The notes under the pieces were generated by a model that saw only the letters and a program-made list of their open reading frames with translations, did not search any database and had not been told where the DNA came from. A DNA stretch of 64,000 bases from assembly GCA_036250225.1 (NCBI GenBank), contig JAPZLL010000003.1:310001-374000 (forward strand), in the 5' to 3' direction. The position numbers and the translations under genes are program-made. This stretch comes from Cercophora sp. LCS_1 (Eukaryota; Ascomycota; Sordariomycetes; Sordariales; Lasiosphaeriaceae). Shown here piece after piece: positions 43,344 through 54,772 of this stretch. Position 1 is the stretch's first letter; each line of letters opens with the position of its first letter.

Positions 43344-44364
43344 TGTGCAGTTTTTCAATGTAAAACGGCGCTCTACATGGCGAGAAAATAGTTAGCATGT
43401 GTATAAACAACGGATATATTGACGGAGGGGATCGGGAACTGAATTGGAAAGCACTTAGGGTGAAAGGAGGGAGGTTTGTGTGATGCAAAGGTAATGGGAG
43501 AGGAGCTACCTTGGGTGAGACACACTTTTGTCTTGAGGAAATATTGAAGAAGCCTTGTTGCGTGGGAAGGGAAGAATCATGGGCAAAGGGCATAAGTGTG
43601 CCATGTGTGTATGTTGGGTGGTGGGTGAATGGATGAGGTGGATGGCTTACTATGCGTGAGGTTGAGATTGTGCGCGGAAGGTGCGCGGTAGAGGTAAACT
43701 TACCAAGGTGCGTCGACAGACTTGTCGACCGCGCTCTTGACGACGAGCAGGTAGCTGGCAAGGAGCATGCGCACTCCTCCCAGGCCCGTTGCCTATCCAA
43801 CCATCAGGGGAGCGATGCGTCGAGGGACAAGGCAACTGCTAGTCTTTGTGGGCAACGTCCGAGAAGCGCGCCCCCGGTAACGAGAGATGCGCCTGGGGAA
43901 GGACCCAAACTCTGGTGCGGATGCGTCATGTTGTACCGGCGACTGACCCAAGACGCGCCCAGAGTAGGCCACGACGTGGCGTGGAAGGAACGTTATGTCG
44001 CCATGTCGCAGCCAGGCGGTTGGTTTCCTGGGAACTGACCAGGAGATCAGACGATTAGGCTGTGTCGAGTCGGGAGACATCTTACAGGCAACTGCCAAAC
44101 AAGATGGGTAAGTAGGAGCCCAAACTATGGGGAGGGGATTGGTGTTGTAGAGTTGGGAGGGGGAAGGTGCAGGAACAGTTAGGCCTTTGGGAATGTGTGA
44201 GTGTTTGGGTGAGATAAGGTATTGCATGAAAGGGAATAGGTGAATAGAAAACACATGGTGGCGTGGTGGAGGTGGAGGAGCATTGGGTATACGTACGTTC
44301 GAGATCGTGGTGGTTGAGTGAAGAAAGAAGGAAGAGAAGAGGAGAAAGCGGAGAGGGGCGGTAG
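43344..44364 (-). other. Probable long 5' leader of the 854-residue protein gene, with a likely UTR intron
   Basis: Between a TATA element at 44365 and the start codon at 43343 the minus strand is pyrimidine-rich and has splice signals: donor GTAAGT at 43703 and acceptor GCATAG ending 43650 (54 nt). Several short upstream ORFs are present, the longest being 43793-44254. This is inference from sequence, as no transcript data are available. Confidence 0.45.
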
Positions 44365-44372
44365 ATTTTATA
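44365..44372 (-). promoter_or_regulatory. TATA-type element in U2-like promoter context
   Basis: TATAAAAT on the minus strand, followed by CTACCGCCCCTCTCC. The U2 promoter has TATATAAT followed by CTACCGCTCCCCTC. The likely downstream gene is the 854-residue protein. Confidence 0.5.
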
Positions 44373-46503
44373 GTCGTGCAGCGCCCAAGCTTCTACAACT
44401 GCAAACACCAGAAAAAAACAGGCGTGCATAGGCCACGCTGTCTCTTAGGAAACCAGCAGAGCGTGCAAGAGGCAGTAGTGGGGCAGGCTGCCGGCTGGAG
44501 ATCGGATCAAAGTCCAAACGCAGTCAGTCACTGTCCCTTGAGCCACCCTTCCACCTTCCCCAAGTTGGGGGTGAGGGGAGGGCTTATCTGGATATTCGGG
44601 GTCTCTTTGCCAATTCATCAAAGTCAACGTTCCCCGAGGTTGATTAGCATGACTTGAACATGTTTAACTCATCTGCCAACTTACAACCCCATGGCGGGTG
44701 GTGATCTCTTGCCGAATGATCTGGGGTATCCCACAAGCCATACGTCGAGGGTGTTCCTTCTCATCCGTAGACTCGGTCCTAGATGATGGGATGAAGCGCC
44801 CAAGTCGTCTGATCACAAGCTATCCAATTTACATGCTGAGACGGCAGGAAGGGGAAAGCATCGAAGCACACAACGGGTAACATTTCGAAATCGGTCGGGC
44901 TAATCAATTGTATTGTGGGCTTCTGCCTTTGGACGATAGACTTATGGCAGTCTTGGATCACCATCAGCCACGGGGGGCATCTATCTGAGCCGAGAGTCAG
45001 CAGGGAGTTGTCAGAGTGATCAAAAACGGCAAAGAGAGACCCCCATCCAGGTAGCTACAATGGTGAGGACAACCACCTACCCACGTCCTAGATGCGGAGA
45101 TGTAGTATGTGCCCCTAGGCCCGCAGCCCCGAGGAGACAAGGGCAGATCACAACAAGCTACCCTCTTACCGTCGGCGTCAGCCACAGTGTCTACTGCCAT
45201 GAAGAGATAAGGAGAGGCCCCCAAGGATACATTGATGCTGGTTGAGCCGTGACGAGCGAGTCGTGAGAACCAAGCTGCGTTCATTGCCAGCGCCAGACCA
45301 GCCGAAGGAAACATATAAATGCTCAGGCGAAGGAAACCCAAGTGCTACGTGCCAACATAGCTGAGTCTGACAGGATCAACGCGACATCTTCGAGGAACTC
45401 GACTTCGTCCTTGGTCGGAGTCGTACACCCAACTACTCCTAGAACGCCAGACATGAACACCAGGCTGGTAGCCAGGAAGCCATACCGAGGGAACGAGGAT
45501 GGTGGGCGAAGAAGGAGAGGCCCAGGAAAAGTTCACGATGAACTCAATCAATCAGACAAACAAAAACCACAAGCAACAACGACAAATCAACCACTTCAAG
45601 AGCAGAAACAAGTCAAATACCATGTGAGAAAAGCGGCCTTGCAACTCAGCATCAAGGAAGACATTAAGCTGCAGGAACGAGGCGAACTGCGACTTTTGGG
45701 GTTATCTTGGAAGGAAAAAGATCTTGTAAGCCTGGTGAAGCCGCGGCCATAACTAGTGCACATTTCAGCATGGCATAGGAAGAGAGTAAGAAATGGGCCG
45801 ATTATACCAAAGAAGCATCAAGGCAACCACGCATACCAGTTCTCGAATATAGCGTTATCGTGTACAAATCATTGGAGAATCAGGTCCTGGTTTGAGGCAT
45901 CCGAGCAACTAGTTATATCAAGGCAATCAACAAAGAGCGGCAGTCGCAGCAAGACGGGATGCACATACCCCGATGGCACAGCAAAGGCGAGTCTGTATAT
46001 TACAAGGCTTGGGGTGACATGGTTAGGAGCATAAATCTATTTGCGGGCTTGCACTACATCAGCTATGAACAAAACAACTCTTGGCCAACGAGAAGATCTC
46101 TCAAAGTAGAGGGGCTTCTGCCTTGGGTAACTAAGCGCGGCATCAGCAGGTAAAAAATCGCCCCAAAAAAAACGGTCGTGAAAAACACCCCGTGCAGAGG
46201 GAGGGCGGGGTCCGCGTCGGGTCTGTGAGGTCGGATCAGTGTGGTATGGGGAGTGGCGAAGTTCTTGCTAGACGGCGGTCAGAGTCGAGCCTAACCGATC
46301 CTGCCAAATACGCCGTCAACAACACCGTATCTTGACATCACCCGAACGGGACGGGCGGGAGCAAAAACCGGGCGTGCCTAAAGCACCGTCCACACCCTTG
46401 TAGTCGTGGTGCTAGCCAACGGTTAGCTTCGTGAAGCGTGACAACCCAGAGAAACCGACCATTGTAATTCCTAAAGGAAACCATGGGGGGCGTGATTAGC
46501 GTT
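44373..46503. other. 2.1-kb stretch without a supported gene
   Basis: A GTG-initiated plus ORF at 45342-45752 (136 codons, Arg/Lys/Gln-rich) follows a TATAAAT at 45314 but lacks an ATG in a good position. No other coding signal is seen. A short A run lies near 46164. Confidence 0.45.
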
Positions 46504-48364
46504 TTAGATCGCTCTGGTGCGAGAAAACAAACTGCTGTAGACAGCATCCACAACAGGCGCAGCGCTGATCTGTCTCCCGCCAAAGAACCGACCGTTCAGG
46601 CCCTGGATGGCATTCTCTCCGCCCTGGACCTTGTCAAACTTCAAGTAGATATCGCCCTGGGAATTGGGATCGACCGAGATGTGGACGACATGACCGTATT
46701 TGCTCTCTGCCTCCTCGCGGACGTCGTCCTCAAGCTCCTTGACCCAGTCATCGCCCTCCTCCCTGTACACTGTTAGCTACTGCTCCAAACGCTCGGACAT
46801 GCGGGGTACTTACTCAGCAGCATCAAACATGTTGTGGAGGACAACACAGCGACTAGCCATGTTGACGTTGATGGGAAGGGGCTTGGTCTCCGTCTTGGGC
46901 TTGAGAATCTGTCGCTCGGGAACACCATTGGTAGGCTCGTCAGTTCTCGCCAACTTTCTCATCAAAGAGTCTCGACTATAATTGTTAAAGTTGACCCCGG
47001 CGACATCCGAGTCATCCAGGGCGCTGGCACCGGTGCCCTTCTCGTTGTCTCTGGCACCCGCACGATCGAAGTTGGAGGTCTGCGGGCCGCGTCCGCCGGC
47101 GCCTGAGAAAGCAGAGCCCTGATACTGCTGTTGGTTCTGGCCCTGGAATCTCTGCAGGAGATTGGCAGTTGACTCTGGGGTAAACTTATCGTTTCCAAGT
47201 CCCACGCGGATCGGACGGCCAGCAAGATCAAACCCGTTCATCTTCTCGAGAGCCTCGCGGGCTTGGCTTGCATCGCGGAACCTGCAACAGTTAGCTTTGT
47301 CTAGCAGCACAACCGACATGGAATACTTACTGCACAAAGCCATAGCCTCGGCTGCGACCGCTGTCGTCCTTCTGCAGCTGCACAAACTCAAGTTCACCAA
47401 AGGGCTCAAAGACATTCTGCAGGTCTGTTTCAGTGATGCTGAAGTGGATGTTACCGACATACAGGCGGTGGAAAGGAATCGAGTTGGGATGGTGTCCTGA
47501 AGCCTCAGGGTTGCGGGCTTGACGGTTCTTTTCAGCCTCGGTCAGCTGAACGATGACGGGGATACCTAGGAGCTTTTGACCAGTGAGCTGAAGTGCTGTA
47601 GTGACGGATTCTTCGTTCTTGAATTCAACATAGCCGACGCTGCGAAAGTTAGCCTGGATGCGTAAGTGCAAGTGGGAGAAAGAGAATACGTACCCCTTCG
47701 AGCGGTTGCTGACCCGATCCTTGACAATCTGAGCCTCGGCGACTGGGCCGACCTTTTCAAAGAACTCCTTGAGTTCACGAGTTCGCAGACGGGCGGCCAA
47801 CTGCTGCACAAAGACTGTGCGACGGTCACGCTCATCCTCGGTGAGCTGCGGAGGGGTTGCATCGCGAGGCACACTATGCCTGCCACTGCCACGACGCTCC
47901 TCATCGCGATGGCGATAGTTGCGATCACGATCGCGGCGTTCCTCTCCTCTGGGTCGATAGTATCGATGGGGAGAACGCGAGCGAGAACGGCCGCCCCGGG
48001 AGCTACGGTAGTAATCTCCATCTCCACCTCTGTGACGACGTGAGTGTCGGCCGGAATCGCGGCTCCTGCTTCTGCGCCTACTCTTGTGACTCCCAGTCTC
48101 ACTGCGGGGGGTGTCTCTGCCATCAATGCTGGGTGAAGTGTTGCGATAACGACCGCTGCTGCGGTCACGGTGTCTGCGGTCGCGGTCGCGGTCACGGTCG
48201 CGTTCTCGGCTGGCATCACGGCCGCGGTCTCTATCACGGTCACGCGTGTGGCGGCTGCTGGGGCTACCATTCTGTGACGAATCGCCATTAGCTGCGGCCT
48301 TGCTGGCCTGCTCCTTGGAGGAAGCAGTCGAGTCGAGGAGCGCTTCCACGTCCAGACCTGACAT
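46504..48364 (-). CDS. RBM39/CAPER-type splicing factor (S. pombe Rsd1-like)
   Basis: Model: complement join(46504..46762, 46814..47281, 47331..47639, 47694..48364), 568 residues. The N-terminal 170 residues form an RS/RD-type domain with long Arg-Asp and Arg-Glu alternation. Three RRMs follow. RRM1 has RTVFVQQLAAR and KGVGYVEFKN. RRM2 has RLYVGNIHFSITETDL and RGYGFVQF. The C-terminal non-canonical UHM-like RRM has CVVLHNMFDAAEEE, YGHVVHI and DIYLKFDKV. Between RRM2 and RRM3 is the RBM39 linker with SRDSLMRKLAR. Orthologues bind U2AF-type ULMs and act in 3' splice-site choice together with U2 snRNP. Intron 1 (54 nt, GTACGT..CGCAG) is a multiple of three and stop-free. The product should be nuclear. 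Confidence 0.95.
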
Positions 48365-48972
48365 TGTTGCGATTCTGCTGGAAATGCCTAGATGAGAGGA
48401 TTACGGAGGAAGCAAAGCGGTTGGCTGCTTAGATTTTCTGGCAAAGGGGATTAGGTTGCTGGCGCTGAATAAAGTTGCGGCGGGGGTCGAGTTGAAGATG
48501 CACAGGCGAAACTCGCAAATTGTGGCGGCCCAAGTCACTTCGCAGCGGGGCACGTGACGTGATCGCTTCGCGTTGGGGAACCGTCGCTCTGGCCCGTCTT
48601 GCGATGTTCCAGAAGTTCGATCGGAACAGAACACGGTTGTGGGGTCGATGCCAAGTCCAGCGGTGAATCGGATTGTTCTCCATTCAAGACTCGACTTGTG
48701 AACCAGATAGTCAAATTATAACATATCTCATTGTTGAGCAGAGATGCATCCTACGCCTCATCGGAACCAACTAGTTAACCTTGACGCCTGCCACCCACCG
48801 CATTCATCATTACTTTACTAGCCCAAGGACCCCACCCCCAACAAACCTCCGAATTATGTGTGCAGGCTGGTGGTAAGAAGCACCAGCCTATGCACCAGGC
48901 TCGATTACAAAGTAGTATATATCCGTAGAAAATATGAACCTAAAACAATCTCTGTGACTTTGCAGAGCAGGC
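48365..48972. other. Intergenic
   Basis: About 600 bases between the start of the splicing factor gene and the 3' end of SCS7. Only shadow ORFs are present. It includes a CACGTGACGTGA palindrome-like promoter block at about 48551. Confidence 0.55.
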
Positions 48973-50147
48973 TCACTGCGTCTTCATCATTGGAGGGGCA
49001 ACCAGCTCAGTGCCAAAGACGGTATCCCAAAAGCGGGTGGTAACACCAAACCCATTCTGGTAGTCCAGAAAGTGGTGCTGCAGGTGATACTTCTTGAGTT
49101 GCTTGTACCACAGCGGGAGATTCTGGTGGTGGAGGAAGTAGTGGGTCAGATCGTAGCAAATGTATCCGAACACGCCGCCGCAGTACACCGTGGTCGCAAA
49201 GTACCAGTCAAATGCGAAAAGGGTATGGGCGAGCTTCCAGAACGGAAGAGCAAGGGCAACAAAAAGTGTAGGGGGCATGACCAGACGGTACTTGTCCATG
49301 GGCAGATAGTGGTGGACGCCGTGCAGGAGGAAGTGAAGCGTGATTCCAACTCTGTTGTCAGGAAGCCATCTGGAGCGACATTAGCCAGTGCGTTCAGCGG
49401 CAGGGGTGGAATGCCTTACTCATCAAGGTGGAACAGAAAGCGATGCATCACATATTCGATCAAGCTCCAGAGGCCGAAACCAAAAAGCCAAACTGCTGCT
49501 TCGTGGAAGCCAGTCTCGAAACCCTCGCGCGATATATAGGTGCCGTATGCCACCGGTGGCAGCCAAACAAGCGGAATCAGCCACCACGGCGTCTTCGACA
49601 GAGGCTCCAAAAAGTTTCCAAAGAGAGGAGCCGACGCGCCTCCTTTGTAGTGCCGAGGGCGATGGACCTGGTCGAGATAGAACTCTTTGCTGAAATTGCC
49701 CCTCCAGACCTGCATCAACAGTGGCTTGTTCAGGTCAAGAAATTTGTGGGTTTTGTAGTCATTGTCGATATCGGTATCCTTGCTGAGGTCCTCCTCCTTT
49801 GACATGCCTGTTCGGGGGTGCACGTATTCCCCGTCTCCATTTGCTACGCCGCTCGACTTTGCCTTGCCGTTCGCGCCAGCACTCTTGGAGGATGCGAGAA
49901 AACCGACGAGTGAGTCATCCAGAACCTCATAGGCAGCCTCCGAGTGTGTGTGCGACGAGCCGTCTTTGAGGATCTCCTCAATGTCTTTGCCGGCGTATTC
50001 GAGAACGAGATCGGAACCGCCGGGATGCGCATCAAGAAAGTCCGTAACATCGTAAACATTCCCTCCCAACGTGACATAGCACGACTTTGCCGAATTATGC
50101 GCCTCGACCTCGGCGGCCGTAAATGTCGGCAGTGTTCGACCGGGCAT
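48973..50147 (-). CDS. SCS7: Sphingolipid fatty acid alpha-hydroxylase
   Basis: Model: complement join(48973..49369, 49420..50147), 374 residues. The enzyme 2-hydroxylates the very-long acyl chain of ceramides in the ER. The N-terminal cytochrome b5 domain has TLGGNVYDVTDFLDAHPGG with the haem His and a second His in SSHTHSEAAYEVL. The hydroxylase part has several membrane segments and the di-iron His boxes HRFLFH, HFLLHGVHHY, HYFLHH and HLQHH. The 50-nt intron (GTAAGG..CCAG) falls between the first and second His boxes and joins GA to A in frame. The ATG at 50147 gives MPGRTLPTFTAAEVEAHN, the normal family start; the open frame further upstream begins with TTG only. Confidence 0.96.
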
Positions 50148-51424
50148 TGTGACAACCTCGACGGCAGATGGCAGCACGCTTTGACTAGATCGAGGGGCGC
50201 GTTCGGAAAAACTGGGCGCAACGGCGTCGAAAGGCGGTGGGCGCAAGAGAGAATGGGCCGCCAAAGGAGCGATGGGCGGGTGTTATCTAACTCTTGAACT
50301 TAATCCAGAGGTAGATACAAAAAGAGAAGGAGAGGCTGGCTGGGAAAATGTAGAAATGGATTCCCCGGCTTTTCATTCAGGGGTTCATTTTGGAGAGACG
50401 TGAACTGGCCCGCGGAAAAAATAGCGATCAGGAGATTGTGGCACCTCATTGGTGAAAAACCAGCTGATCAGTACGGCCCCCCTGCTGTTGCCATGATTGC
50501 CGTGTTATGGCTCCATCACAACAATGCAGTGATATTACATTCAACATCTTTGAGCCAAAATGTCCACTCTGCAGCGAGGTAGGAGTTGGGAGAACAAGTG
50601 AACGCTTTTCGCATCAAGGATCGCTGCCCGGCGGAGCGAGACGCAGCCACTGACCTGCACATCGGGACCTGCCGTCACACAGGACAAATAGGTAGAACTA
50701 AGAGACCATCTCCATACCCCGTAATCAAAACGTTATCCAGGGTCTGATTGGCGTCGCCGTTGGGTAGCAATGCCGTCAAAGCTTTCGTTTATGCATCTCC
50801 GGGTCGGCTGCACGCCGCCGTTTCTCGTGGTCAGCCTCCTGAAGCCATTTCTAAACATGGTGATCTGAGAATGCCCTAGGCGAGAGTGAAGGGAAGCTGT
50901 GGCCGTGCCACGGCGCTAGCACGTAAACGAGTTCCACCGCGCGGGTGAACGCTGGATGAACGACGGGAACGCTACCTATCTGCTGCGATAAGGAAGGAGG
51001 GGTAGATCTCGCCGGCGGGGCTTTCTTGAAGTCGCCTCCTGAGCTCGACCAGAATGACGAATGAAACAAGCAGGGCCAACATTTCACGTGCATAACGCTT
51101 GAAGGTGAATCCCAGGTTGGAACGCGAGGCCGCAATCCTCCTAGGGCTGCATTATCCCTCCCCGTCTGACGTAAAGCGCAAAACAGCTTCTTGGCAGCGT
51201 CTTCAGCTCCTTCACCAAGAGGCCGCCGCCCAACCGCAGTTTTCTGGTCTAGCTGACCTCGTCCGGAAAAAACGGCACCCCTGAGGAGGTTTCTCCATAA
51301 AACCCGATTGCCTCGGTGACTCTCCCTCACCAGTTTCCTGTCCTGTTTTCGACCTTTAGAACATCTGTTGGACCACAATCGCTTCCGTTGTTTGCGCCCT
51401 ACCACACCTCTTTTCGCGCACACG
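50148..51424. other. Shared upstream region of divergent SCS7 and HET-C genes
   Basis: About 1.3 kb with scattered ORFs below 240 codons, the longest (50851-51555 minus) overlapping the HET-C start antisense. No separate gene supported. Confidence 0.5.
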
Positions 51425-54023
51425 ATGGCGGGGTTCAGAATGAGCGGCGGCAGCATGTTGCTGGTGTTCGCCATCATACTTATCGTGTTGCCCGGCAGGG
51501 CCGCGGCGTTCGGAGCTGGCAACATTCCCTCGATCGCACAGGTCGAAGGGCACAACTGGCGGCATGGAGGTGTGTATTCGCGATATTGGGCGGTACGGGG
51601 GTCACTGACAATGAAACACCACAGATATTGAGGATATGCTCAAGGAACTCGTTTTTCTGCACGGTAAAAAGTGGTCTAGTATGAATGTGGGCCGCGTGTA
51701 TTTTGGAAACTGGCTCCGTGATTACTCGCAAGCCGTCGATGTCGGCAGCTTGAAGGGCGTCAACGCCGCTACCATTAGGATTCTTGTAAGTGGAAAGCAC
51801 TGCCTGGGTGTCGGAGTGGACGTCTGATAGCATTAGGTTTGGGTGCTCTCGTTTCTAGCGAACGGCTACGCAACCGAAGAATTCGAGGTCACTGAGGAAA
51901 GGCTCGGCGTCTACAGACCTGAGGAACACATTGACAACCCTCTTGGTTATGCTGACGGAGAGGATGCTCGCAAATACGACAAGAGGCTCAGAGGTCCCGT
52001 CGACCCGAGAGAGCTCGGAATTGATCCAAGAACCGGCATGAAGAACTACATTGCCAACGAGGACGGCGGCTGGGCAACTAGTGCCGGATACCTTCGCTTC
52101 AGCTTTGCTCGCAGCATTCACTATGGGCGCGTCTATCTCCATGGCTCCGGTGGCTCTTCAGGGAAGGAGGAAGATCTTTGCGAAGGATTGAGGTGTCTGG
52201 GTCAAGCGTTGCACACAATGGAGGTACGTTGCAGACACGACCGTGGCAGCCGAGGCCCCCATGTTGACCTTGACGGACAGGACTTCAGCGCTCACAGTAA
52301 CTATTGCGAGCTAGCTCTCCTTGAGCTCGGTTACCGCGACGTCTTCCCGCACTGCGGCAGGGACACTCAGATCAACCTGCGTGGCAGACGGGTGTACCCT
52401 CTCGTCACTGGAACTTTTGGTGCCGTAGACTTCTTGCACTCTGTCATCGGGTAAGACCACCGAGCTCAGGCCTTTTAGGAATGACTACTAAAAGGCACGC
52501 AGAGAGGCCACCGATCATTTCACCCAATCCGAGGTCGACGAAATGAACTCTGCTCTTCAAAATGCCCAGCAGTATTCCCAGAACGTCGGCCTTGGGCCAA
52601 CAACAAGCCGGGGGCTCTTTGGGTCGAGCAGCTCAGGTGGCTCTGATTTCATCTCTCTCGTCTCCAAACTCCCAATCGGTGGTGACGGCTTGGCCTCGCA
52701 GGCTAGGGACCTCAAGGCTGCGTCGGCTGCACAGGAGCGAGAGAACACCAGGGCGGCCAACGAGAACCTGGTTCCCGGTATGAGCCCAAATTTTGACCCC
52801 GTCAAGGTGGCCAAACAAATCTACCCCATCCTGGAATTCCGCGATCGAGTTGTCCGGTCGATCAGCAACACCATTTCCAAGATCCCCGGTCTGGAAAGTT
52901 TGTTGGAAAAGGTTGGCGAAACGCTGACGGCCTTCATTTTCGGTCTCTTGGCGCCATTCGTCCAGCCGATCATCAAACAGGTTTCTCAGGTGCTGAAGGA
53001 TGGCTCTTCGAACATCATCAGCTCCAGCGCCAAGTCCCAGCTCGAACCGTGGTCAAACTCGCTTTGCGACAACCCGACCCACTCGATGCTTTCCAAGGAT
53101 CACTTCACCAACGTCCTAAACTCTTGTGCTGGCCGCGTTGCCGCGACGATTCTCAAATATGTTGTCCCGTAAGTTGTTTTCCAATGAACTGTTTCCGGTT
53201 ACTGACACAACATAGTCGTATCCTCTATGCTTGGGAGAACCCTGGCGTCCCTGTCAACGAGGTAGTCGATGACGTCCTCCGCGCTTTCCACCACCCCGCC
53301 ATCCGTGACGACCGTTGTCAGATCCAGCGCGACATGTTCGAGACCGTCCGCGGCTGGACGCAAGACTCCAAGCACCGCCACGAGATCAACCAGCTTCTCT
53401 CTTCGCAGTCAGTCAAGGAGGGTAACAACCACATTCTCCCCGCCGGATCGACCGCCCGCTCTCTCGGTGGGTGCGGCCACGGCGATGGTGGGCACGGTAA
53501 GACTCGGGGTGGTCTTTGGGACAAAGTGCAGACTCGCGACACGAGCACCTCTCCTCGTCCCGGTAGCAGGCCTACCTCGTCATCCGGTGGCTATGGACGC
53601 TCCAGCCGTCCGACTTCATCTTCAGGCCCGTCTGGCTACGGCCATGCTCAGGACTACTACTCTTCCCACCAACAACAGCAGGGCGGCTACGGCGGGCCTG
53701 CGTCACCTCCTCTCCCCAGCTCACCGGGATACGGCTACCACAACACGGGATACAACCAGGGCTATCAGCAGCCTCAGCAACAGCCGCCGTACGCTCAACC
53801 CTCGTATGCCCAGCCTCCCCCAGGTCCAGGTGGCTACCACCACGGTGGACCGCCACCTCCTCCTCAATACGGCGGATCAGGCTACGGGCAACCGCCTCCG
53901 GGTCCAGGATACCCTCCTCACGGTGGATATCACCCCCAGGGACCACCAGGCCAGGGCTACCACGGACAGCAGCACCACGGAGGCAGTGGTGGCTGGGGAG
54001 GCTACGGCGGAGGGTACAGGTAA
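51425..54023 (+). CDS. het-c: HET-C heterokaryon-incompatibility family protein
   Basis: Model: join(51425..51569, 51625..51785, 51837..52223, 52281..52450, 52503..53168, 53216..54023), 778 residues. HET-C controls non-self recognition after hyphal fusion in Neurospora, where allelic mismatch triggers cell death. A hydrophobic signal (GSMLLVFAIILIVLPGRAAAF) leads into GAGNIPSIAQVEGHNWRHGD and VNAATIRILVWVLSF, both hallmark stretches, then FSAHSNYCELALLELGY. A second hydrophobic stretch (LTAFIFGLLAPFVQPIIKQV) lies in the second half. The last 230 residues are Gly/Pro/Tyr/Gln-rich. All five introns are 50-57 nt and in frame. The gene appears intact. Allelic specificity cannot be judged from one sequence. 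Confidence 0.95.
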
Positions 54024-54772
54024 AAACTTGCTCTTATACCTAGAATTCTCTTTGAATGTCGAAAGACGATATGAGGCATGAAAGTTATGACAGAAAGGTG
54101 GAATTTCCTACAACGATACCACACGGGGGAGGTCATGGTCATGCTGGCTGTCTTGTCTTGTATTGTTTTGTCCGTGGCTGTGTGAAGAAAAGAATCCGAG
54201 TGCGAATGCCCCCCAAAAAACCATGATTTTACTCGAGGCATCAGTTCCCCCTCCCTCTAAATGAAAAGATACCAGCTCGATGACTCATTCACGCCCTCCT
54301 TTTTCTCTTCTAAAACCCCAAAACACCCATCGCTGCTATCAACAGCTCACGAGAGAGAGGTAGAGGGAATCAACACGCAACACAAAAAAAAAACAATAAT
54401 ATGACTTTTGTCTTTCTCTATCCCAAGCTTTGTAGTAAGGTAGTAATCAACCCCGGTGCGCAAAAAAGAAAAAAAAAAAAAGAACCTAACGCCGGCCATG
54501 CCATGCCATGCCATGCCAATCAAGTATGTTCTCTCTTCTCTCTTCTCTCTCTTGTTTCCCAGTAGGTATAAATATGCTTCTCCCTTTCCCTCCCTCCCTC
54601 CTCCATTCCTTTCCAAATCCCATCTTATGCAATGCAAAACAAAAAAAAAGAAGAAGAAAAGAGGAAGAACCCAACCAACTAACCCTAACAAGGCGTCCAC
54701 CACGGCAACATCATGACCAACCAACCAATACGGTTTTTTATTGTTCCCCCGCATAAAAAGAATGGGATAAAT
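54024..54772. other. Intergenic between convergent genes
   Basis: About 750 bases with several A runs and a tandem CATGC pentamer array at about 54497-54517. ORFs here translate these simple repeats and are not genes. Confidence 0.6.

Noticed and set aside
42688..43395. 235-codon plus ORF opposite the 854-residue protein
   Set aside because: Shadow of the Pro/Gly-rich N-terminal coding region.
45342..45752. 136-codon Arg/Lys/Gln-rich plus ORF
   Set aside because: No ATG at the start of the frame and no splice partner.
47857..48291. Cys/His-rich plus ORF resembling a metal-binding protein
   Set aside because: It is the antisense reading of the Arg-Asp repeats of the splicing factor.
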